Source: Laetiporus sulphureus 93-53 (Eukaryota > Basidiomycota > Agaricomycetes > Polyporales > Laetiporaceae). From it: DNA of 64,000 nucleotides. Below are positions 56,546 to 64,000 of this stretch, piece after piece. The translations under genes were made by a program, and so were the position numbers. Position 1 is the stretch's first letter, and every line of letters begins with the position of its first letter. The notes beneath the pieces are model-generated. The model worked only from the letters and a program-made list of their open reading frames with translations. It searched no databases and was not told the DNA's origin. Location of the stretch: the NCBI RefSeq assembly GCF_001632365.1, contig NW_024468543.1:115749-179748 (forward strand), in the 5' to 3' direction.

Positions 56546-59126
56546 ATGGCTGTCGTCGGCGTCGATTTCGGTGCACTACACAGCAAGGTGTGGCCGCAAT
56601 CCATATCGCCTCGGACGTCGCGCTGATGATGTTTGCGATTTGTACAGATCGGTGTCGCAAGACATCGAGGAATTGATATTATTGTCAATGAAGTTTCGAA
56701 TCGCGCTACTCCGTACGTTTTCGTCTTCTCGTCTAGAGTGTGTTGCAGGATGCTCAACTTACCTGTCCCTCAGTTCCCTCGTTTCCTTCGGTCCCAAGCA
56801 GCGATCGATTGGAGAGGCCGCAAAGACACTCGAGACTTCCAACTTCCGCAACACGATCGGTGGCCTGATACGACTCATCGGACGGACATTCCAGGATCCC
56901 GAAATACAGGAAGTAGAAGCAAAGTTCCACAATGTGAAAATGGTGGACGTGGACGGATCGCTCGGCGTAGAAGTGAGTCGCATGTTATTGCGTATGCGAG
57001 CGCCTGTCTCATAAAAATGCTTTGCAGGTGCAATACCTGGGTGAGCGACGGGTATTCACCATCACGCAGCTGGTCGCGATGTATTTGGCAAAGCTGCGTG
57101 ACACTGCGTCGAACGAGCTTAAAACCGGCGTCACCGACATCGTGATCACCGTGCCCGGATGGTTCACCGATATCCAGCGACGCGCAGTGCTCGACGCTGC
57201 TCAGATTGCAGGACTGAACTGCCTTCGTCTCATCAATGACACCACTGCAGTTGCTCTCGGCTACGGTATCACCAAGTCGGATCTGCCAGAGGCAGACAAT
57301 CCACGGCACGTCGTCTTCGTCGATGTCGGGCACTCATCTACGTCGTGCGCCGTCGTCGCATTCTCGAAGGGCCAGCTGACTGTCAAGTCAACCGCGTATG
57401 ACCGCCACTCCGGTGGACGAGACATCGACTTTGCGCTCGTCCGGCACTTCGCCGCCGAGTTCAAGGAGAAGTACAAGATTGATGTCCTCTCCAGCCCCAA
57501 GGCAACCTTCCGTCTTGTAGCCGGCTGCGACAAGATCAAGAAGGTTCTCTCTGCGAACGCAGAGGCACCGCTGAACGTCGAATCGATCGTGAATGACGTC
57601 GACGCCGCGAGTCGACTCAACCGTGAGGAGTACGAGAAGCTCATCGTCGGCGTTCTCGACCGCATCCCGGGGCCTCTGAAACAAGCGCTCGCTGACTCTG
57701 GGCTCACCCTCGAGCAGATCGACGCAATCGAGCTTGTCGGTGGGGGCACGCGTATCCCGGCCGTGCGCGCGAAGATTCAGTCTGTCTTCGAGGGCAAGAC
57801 GCTCATGACGACGCTTAACCAGGATGAGGCTGCTGCGCGGGGCGCGACTTTCGCCTGCGCGATGCTCTCGCCGGTCTTCCGCGTGCGCGACTTCTCGATG
57901 CACGACATCGCGCCTTACTCGGTCAAGGTGCAGTGGCAGCGTCTGCCAGACGATGGTGACGATGATACGGAGCTCGTCGTGTTCCCGAAAGGAAACAACA
58001 TTCCTTCGACGAAGGTGCTCACGTTCTACCGCAAGCAGCCCTTCGACATCGAAGCGCTGTATGCGGACCCCGCCGCGCTGCCTGGCGGCATCAATCCCTG
58101 GATCGCTCACTTCACGGCGAAATCGATCGGCCCGGACGAGAAGGGCGACTTCACATGTGTGCGGGTCAAGACCAGGCTAAACCAGCACGGTATTGTCTCG
58201 TTCGAAAGTGCATATGTGGAGGAAGTCGAGGAGAAGGAGGAACCAATGAAGGTGGATGGCGAGGAGCAGATGAAGAAGAAGAAAATCACTCGTAAGAAGG
58301 AAGTACCCTTCGTATGGAGCTCCACTTCGCTCGATCCTTCCATCGTCGAGAAACTCAAGGAGCAAGAAGCGCAGATGCATGCTGCTGATAAGCTCGTCAT
58401 GGACACTGAGGTGAGTGGTCATCAATATACGGTGATGTCATCTGATTGGCTGATGGCACCTATGTTCAGGACCGTAAAAATGCGCTAGAAGAGTATATTT
58501 ACGATACCCGTGGACGACTTGACGAGCGATACGTTGCCTATATTCAGCCACAGGAGAAGGAGAGACTGCTTGCTGCACTGCAGGCGGCAGAAGACTGGTT
58601 GTACAGCGAGGAGGGCGAGGACGCGACCAAGTCTGTCTACGTCGAGCGGCTCGATGCGTTGAAGAGGCTTGGTGACCCGATTACGTTCCGCTACAGGGAG
58701 GCGGAGGAGCGCTCGAAGGTGGTGAGCCAGCTGCGTGAGACGATCAACACGTACATGGCGCAAGCGACGTCGGGCGAGGAGCGATATGCGCATATCGACG
58801 AGAAGGACAAGCAGGCGGTCGTCGAGAAGTGTGCGACGGTGCAGAAGTGGCTCGAGGACCAGATCGCGCGACAGAGCGAGCGGCCGAAGGACGTCGACCC
58901 GGTACTCATGAGCGCGGACGTGATGAAGAAGCGCGACGAGATCATCTACTTCTCGACGCCGATCATGACGAAGCCGAAGCCGAAGCCACCAAAGGTCGAG
59001 CAGCCTGCGGGCACCGAGACGCCGAAGAGCGGCACGCAGACTCCCAATGCTCAGCAGCAGGAAGAGCAGCAGCCGCAGGCTGCGCCGGAGGGCACCAACG
59101 AGCCTTCGGAGATGGACGTAGACTAG
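56546..59126 (+). CDS. SSE1: Hsp110/Sse1-type Hsp70 family chaperone
   Basis: Five exons are read: 56546-56587, 56648-56712, 56774-56972, 57028-58410 and 58470-59126, 781 residues. Hsp110 acts as a nucleotide-exchange factor for cytosolic Hsp70 and holds unfolded protein. The ATPase domain starts VVGVDFGALHSK, with IGVARHRGIDIIVNEVSNR in exon 2. DIVITVPGWFTDIQRRAVLD, LINDTTAVALGYG, FVDVGHSSTSC and IELVGGGTRIPAVR follow. GLI-RLIGRTFQDPEIQ replaces the Hsp70 segment, as in Sse proteins. The acidic/basic insertion near EEKEEPMKVDGEEQMKKKK and the C-terminal tail ending in EMDVD are typical of fungal Hsp110. There is no signal peptide or HDEL, so it is cytosolic. Confidence 0.96.
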
Positions 59127-60829
59127 AGATATCGTGCATTGCAATCTTCTCTCGCTCCGATGCAGCATTGATAGTCCGGCAGTTTGGGAACGCGTGTGCG
59201 ATATGTTAGAAAATAACGCGTTGGCATGTAGAAGTACAGTACTTTGCGATCAAAGTCAATCAGATGCTTGTTTTCGGTCTGTATAGGCATAGGCAAAGTC
59301 CGGACGTTCAGGCTACAGCATGCTCATTCAAGGTGGCCACTCATGCTCCTTCGTACTCTCCACAGCCGCTGGCGCTGGCGACTAATACGTGTCCCAGGAG
59401 CACAATGACACCGACGATGATGCTTTCAGAGGAGAGGCAATTCGAGCCATCGATCATAAACAGTAATGGTATGACTCGCACCGCAGACTCGGATCTCACA
59501 CTCGGGGACAACGTTCGAGGCGCATGAACTGTTGAGAAGAATGCTGGCAGGCCCATGTATTTTGTTCCTAACAGCGCTATGGTGCGTGACCATCGTCATA
59601 GCCAACAGTCAGGGAGGTGTTTCAAAAGTTGTAAGGCCTAGCCCACGACTCATTTGCACTTCATCCTCCAACGGCCAAGTAAGTTGGGATCCTTCTCGTT
59701 TCACTCATACTGATTATTGGTAATGAAGAGATCGTAAATGAACACTGAGTACACCTTTTTTGAGACGTCCTCTGCATGTCTGAAGTAGAGGCGGAAGCCA
59801 TTTCTGACTGACGTTCCTCGATTTCATGGACCAGTGAGTAGTTCTGCCACTGGATATCACATCTATTCATATTACTATAAGCCGCAAATTCCAGTATTTT
59901 CAGCCGCGCAGATTAGCTACATGCAAGAAAGGCTTCAAAATCCTCCTGCAAGCCCAGATTCTCCGACAGGCGGTTCTAATGAAGACATTTTGAAGTGCGC
60001 TAGGATGCTATCATGACTATCCAGGAGCTGTTCCTGCCCGTTTTGCCTTCTTTTGCTCTCTATCTTTGACACATGGCAGCGTCGACAGTCGACATTCTGA
60101 ATCGTTGTGCCAGTCTGAACTCAGAACTAGTCGCAACTCTAGTGTCGTCTTGACACCCTTGGGAACGAAATCATGTCTATGACCGATTACCATTGGACTT
60201 TAACGAGCATGGGTACTTTTTGCTGACGGCACGCATTCCTTTCGCTCCCGAGATGGGCCCGCAGATACTCGTAAGGTGTCTTTTGTCGCCCATTTCGTGA
60301 GATACTGCAGCCTCAGGTATGTATATGCAAATCTTGTTACATACTTATCGTTAAGTACGACAATCGAATGCTCAGGAAGGCACCGAGGGCAAGTTTAATC
60401 ATCATGCAAGCAAGTATATGCATTTGCTTTACCACAAAATCATTGTGATCTAAAGTGCCATTTTCATGTCTTGCATGGTGGGAGGATTTGTGGATTGGAT
60501 CTTTCCGCAACGCTGGCATTGAGACGTCACCGAACAAGCTTATGAATGGCGATGATATCTCGCGAGGACAACGTTACTGAACCTTGCGGGGAATAACGTA
60601 GGGTTCCTCAGGCAACTTGTCTGACCTGACAAGCAGCGGGTTGATGTCTCCGATTTTACACTATCTTGTAGCATTAGCGAGAATCCATGGTTCATCAGTA
60701 AGCATACTCACTGGAATGACTGGTGTTTAATGTTCGCTAGTGAACATAATCATAATGTGCATCGCACTGACGGGAGTCCGAGCTTGTGGCCTGAGAATCG
60801 AGATAGATGAAATCGAGATGGATGGAAAT
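59127..60829. other. intergenic region without recognised gene
   Basis: Short frames only. One (59541-59723) begins with a signal-peptide-like LAGPCILFLTALWCVTIVIA, but it has no further support. Another (59834-60016) looks like part of an exon (ISYMQERLQNPPASP). I cannot assemble a convincing gene. Confidence 0.35.
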
Positions 60830-62272
60830 CGAGCGAGCACACTTTTCGCAGAAATAGAGGTGGTGTCCTCTCACGCTTACGGTTTCTGCGTGGAGGCTCT
60901 GAGTATCGCCGTCAACTCAGAGAATAACGACTCGACAACTCGAGAAAGTGGTTTCTTGGAGAGAGACTGTACTGAGACACAAGCTGTGGCGCGAGCGCTA
61001 CTACGCCACTCGCGCTCGAACCGTGCGTCCGCGTGTTGCTCAAACTCGCTCGTGTATCTCGCCTTGATTCGTGTGCCCCATATCTCATGCAGAATCCGCT
61101 CGCCATCAAATAATTGGCATCAATTTCATTCTGCTTGCCATCGAGAGCCGACATTTGGACGAAATTTCCGACGAAGAGCGCATTCCTGATCGACACGCAA
61201 ATTGCACCAGCAAGACAATCCATGAACAGACGAAATGACCTCCATGAAGTCGAAACAGCATGCTTCATGGCGATGGATATGTATTCACACTTTGCTATGA
61301 TCACAGTCCGGCGGCAACGTCGCGATAGCTGCTCCATATCCTCCGGCAGCAACATCATGGATAACATTGCTGAAAAAGCCAAGATGGATCCATCGGGGGA
61401 ACAAGATAGTGTGCGAAATGACACACAGCGGAAGTCTGGTGGAAGAATATGCTTCGGTTCATAGTGAGCGTTTCGTTTGACGTCGAATTGGGCGAACGAT
61501 GTTGTTGATCAATGCTATAGTCACCCTTGGAAAGACATCACTTGACTCTTCGTGCAATCTCGCTAGAAGGGAATACGAAGTGGCGCGCTCACAATACACA
61601 TCTCAATTCATGCACTCGGAGGAAAGCGCTGAATATAGATTGGTGTAAGTTTTTTCCGTAAATCATGCAAGCAATCTCAGACTCGCCTGACGAACTCCCT
61701 CGATGTATATTCAGTCAGGTCCTAACGGTTCCCGGTCTCTAAGAACTCGTGAAATTACAGATCACGAGTGACTCATAGTTGCTGCCACCTGCCTAGCCGG
61801 CCCAAAGTGTCACCTGTCGGTGATATTAGAAACATGCCAGGATGTTGGGCTCATAGGCATTAGACACTGCGACGTAAGTGCACATCACTTAGCCTACAAC
61901 AGCGGCAAGCTTACACGTTTTCCCGATTGTCCCGCTCGACGGCATCCGATGGTTTTGCAGCTCCAAGCAGACTTCGCTTACGAAATGCAGAAGATCCTCT
62001 GACGGTGACATCATTGCCTTTTACAACCTCAAGTGTCAGTCAAAGCTGCAAAGAAGTCACTTCAACGGAGATGTCATGTCGTGATCAAGCGATAGCCGTG
62101 CTAAGAACAGTGAACTTAGACCGTGATTAGGTACTGTAGATGGTGGGTCATCGCACAGCCCACAGCCAGCAAGAAATCTAAAGCAATTGGCGCACAATTT
62201 TTTGCGTAGAATGTGGCTGGTGGATGAAGGCAAGCGAGAGTGTATAAGCGCGGCGCGAGCAGACTTTCAACG

Positions 62273-62425
62273 GGCGCCAACGCGTCCGTGGCTGTAGGTG
62301 CCACTCAATCGTAAACGTGTCTGTTCGCGACAGGAGCATAAATACTGGCGCAGAAACAGTATATACATTTGTGAGTCCATTCATTCATACCAATGAGACG
62401 ACGTAGTTGAATACAATCTCCTAGA
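62273..62425 (-). promoter_or_regulatory. intergenic cassette without a following gene, right arm
   Basis: On the minus strand, the block TCTAGGAGATTGTATTCAAC is followed by the core GCCACGGACGCGTTGGCGCC (62292-62273) and a CGCGCTTATACAC element. No family gene lies beyond it on the minus strand, matching the orphan at 36588 on the other arm. Confidence 0.68.
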
Positions 62426-62493
62426 GTGCCACCATGGAACCCTCTGTCCTAGCCACTCAAGCTCTCGACGGACTCTTTGATCTTTCGCTCAGC

Positions 62494-64000
62494 TCACATT
62501 AATCCACTGCATAGACGCCTCTCTCTTTCCTGACGAGCATGTTGTCTCTGCTTCTTCTTGATATCACGAAGGACCAACGTCATGCCCGCGAGATGCATCC
62601 AGGCCTGGAGATAGATCGTGCTGCAGTACTCCGCGGCCCACCGCTTCTCGAGTTCCTCGTCGCGTGCCCGACGCTCCTTCCGCTCCGCACGAGAGTCTTT
62701 GCCAACCGACTTGCGAGGCTCCTCCGTGGACGCATTCGTCCTCTGGCTTCCTTCGGCAATGCTCGCTCCCCTTGAATGGCCCGTAGGCATGCCCAGCTCG
62801 CGCTGCTCACCGTCTATCACATTGGAATGCTCGCGGTCCTGTGGGCACGTGTCATCTCTCCTTGTCCCTTTGAGCCGTGCACGACATTGCTTACCTTTAA
62901 TGCGGCAACCGGCGTTTCCACCAATGTGAAACAGCTTTCAGGATATCTCTTGTTGAACGCCCTCATAGCAGCCAGTGCCATTCCCGGCCTCAGCTCATGG
63001 GAAGGGCTCAACTTGTAGAAGATTTCGCCCAGGAAAATATCCCATGCCATAGTCTTGTCAACGTAGTCGGGGATATTGTTCAATGCGGGCCATGCCAGTT
63101 TGCGCTTAGTTTCTGCTTCTGTGGCCCCAGCTGCTGCTGCAAGCTCCGTGGCGATGTGCCATATCGTGTTAGGCTGCGTCGGTCCAGCCTCTTCAGCAAG
63201 CTCCGCGATAACTAGTGGATCCGCAAGAAGTCGTACCTTGGGTTGCCTGTGACGTTTCACCTTATCGGCTTTCGCCACGCGTGCCGTGTATGCTGCTCCA
63301 ATGTCCAGACATTGCGTGAAAATCCGTTCGCATGATGCGATGAATGGCAGTCGCACTGATGTCACAGGAACCTCGACCCTAGCCTGTCCTATCATGGACC
63401 CGTGACTTTGCTGCGTGGGCGCGGTAGTGAATGACGGGGAAAGCGGAGTATGCGGGAAGGAAGATTCGTCAGACTCGGTACCGGATGTCTCAATTCTGCT
63501 TATCGTTTCAAGCTCGTCGCCGTTGTTGATGTCCTGCGCAACCCGTCAGCGATCTACGGACACGAAGCCACTATCGACATCCTCACGCCATGTGTTGCGG
63601 GTGGGTTATTACTTACCTCTGATCCAAAGCATCCCTGCTCTGCAAGGACATGCTCGTGTTCATACTCTGCCACATGGTTCCAACCATCGAGATAGAGAAC
63701 TGGTTCGGGGAAGTTGGCAGCCCCAATCTCTGGGATCGGTTGTAAAACCCGCGCGCCGAAGCGCATGTGGAACTGCAGCAACATTGAGTACCTTGTGCAC
63801 CAACCAAGTGATGCCTTTGTGCTTACCGAAGACTCGTATCCAACTGAAGCATCCGTGCATCCATTGTCGTCGTCCGTTTCCGGCGCATGTTCCTCAACTC
63901 CGTCGATCGTGAAGCAGGTTGACTTGATATGACGTCCACGATTACCGGCGTTATCAGGTGAGCACAAGCATAGACACGAAGGCATCAGCTGGATAACTCA
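62494..64000 (-). CDS. family A protein, right inverted arm (5' end outside window)
   Basis: Exons 2-5 are visible on the minus strand: 63922-63827 (32 codons), 63772-63617 (52), 63533-62895 (213) and 62838-62494 (114 plus stop). Exons 2 and 3 have exactly the lengths seen in the gene at 34685. Motifs kept are CFTIDGVEEHA, VLYLDGWNHVAEY, DKTMAWDIFLGEIFYKL and EELEKRWAAEYCSTIYLQAW. All exons are open. The 56-nt last intron confirms the intron model of the left-arm copy. Exon 1 should begin just beyond position 64000. The function is unknown. Confidence 0.75.

Larger units (their letters stand above)
60830..64000. repeat. inverted repeat, right arm (runs off window)
   Basis: This is the reverse complement of the left arm (34862-38100) over its full visible length. 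The window ends at the first-intron donor of the family A copy, so the arm continues outside. The arms enclose the roughly 22.7-kb gene island. Confidence 0.8.

Noticed and set aside
58485..59168. 227-codon Leu/Arg-rich frame antisense to Hsp110
   Set aside because: It is the complement of the Glu/Lys-rich C-terminal region, and composition explains it.
59541..59723. Possible small secreted protein
   Set aside because: The hydrophobic start is signal-like, but there is no second copy, no cysteine pattern and no intron evidence. Kept only as a remark.
1..64000. Search for transposases, LTRs, tRNA genes, CRISPR-like arrays and telomere repeats
   Set aside because: No motif or repeat of these types was recognised by eye. 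A tRNAscan or repeat-library search could still find degenerate elements.

Overview
The window looks like nuclear DNA of an agaricomycete fungus, most like a polypore. Genes are split by many 50-60 base introns with GTRAGT-type donors and CTNAC branch sites. Intergenic regions are short, and the conserved genes (purL/ADE6-type FGAM synthase, Cps1-like glycosyltransferase, ariadne RBR ligase, lysyl-tRNA synthetase, Hsp110) have basidiomycete-style architecture. I cannot name the species. No tRNA, rRNA, CRISPR array or recognisable transposase or reverse transcriptase was seen.

Region 1 (265-33504) is a large tandem duplication: unit 1 at 265-17552 and unit 2 at 17553-33504. Each unit carries the same gene order: two 'family B' genes and one 'family A' gene on the minus strand, a kinase-like (APH-type) gene on the minus strand, then two 'family C' genes on the plus strand (one of them decayed) and two small candidate genes. 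Families A, B and C match nothing I recognise. In all three, every intron I could place lies in phase 0, and exon lengths are conserved between paralogues. The genes are separated by a repeated intergenic cassette: a 3' block containing TATTCAACTACG, then about 100 bases later a core GCCACAGACGCGTTAGCGCC with an ACGCGT (MCB-like) centre. I find at least 15 copies of the core. The two units differ by roughly 8% over most of their length but by under 1% in their last 2.1 kb. Unit 2 also lacks about 1.4 kb.

Region 2 (34685-38100 and 60830-64000): two further family A genes lie in inverted orientation at the ends of a diverged inverted repeat of at least 3.2 kb. The arms flank Region 3.

Region 3 (38362-59126) is a conserved gene island: intronless FGAM synthase (purine synthesis); a secreted or type I membrane protein; a Cps1-like family 2 glycosyltransferase with a 22-nt microexon; two tandem ariadne-type RBR ubiquitin ligases; lysyl-tRNA synthetase, divergent from the second RBR gene and with a likely dual mitochondrial/cytosolic start; and an Hsp110/Sse1 chaperone.

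The most interesting feature is the cassette-driven multigene cluster. Several unrelated protein types share one promoter/terminator module and are multiplied by tandem and inverted duplication, with visible birth and death of copies. An assembly artefact (two haplotypes of a dikaryon joined in tandem) must be excluded before biology is inferred from the 17-kb duplication.
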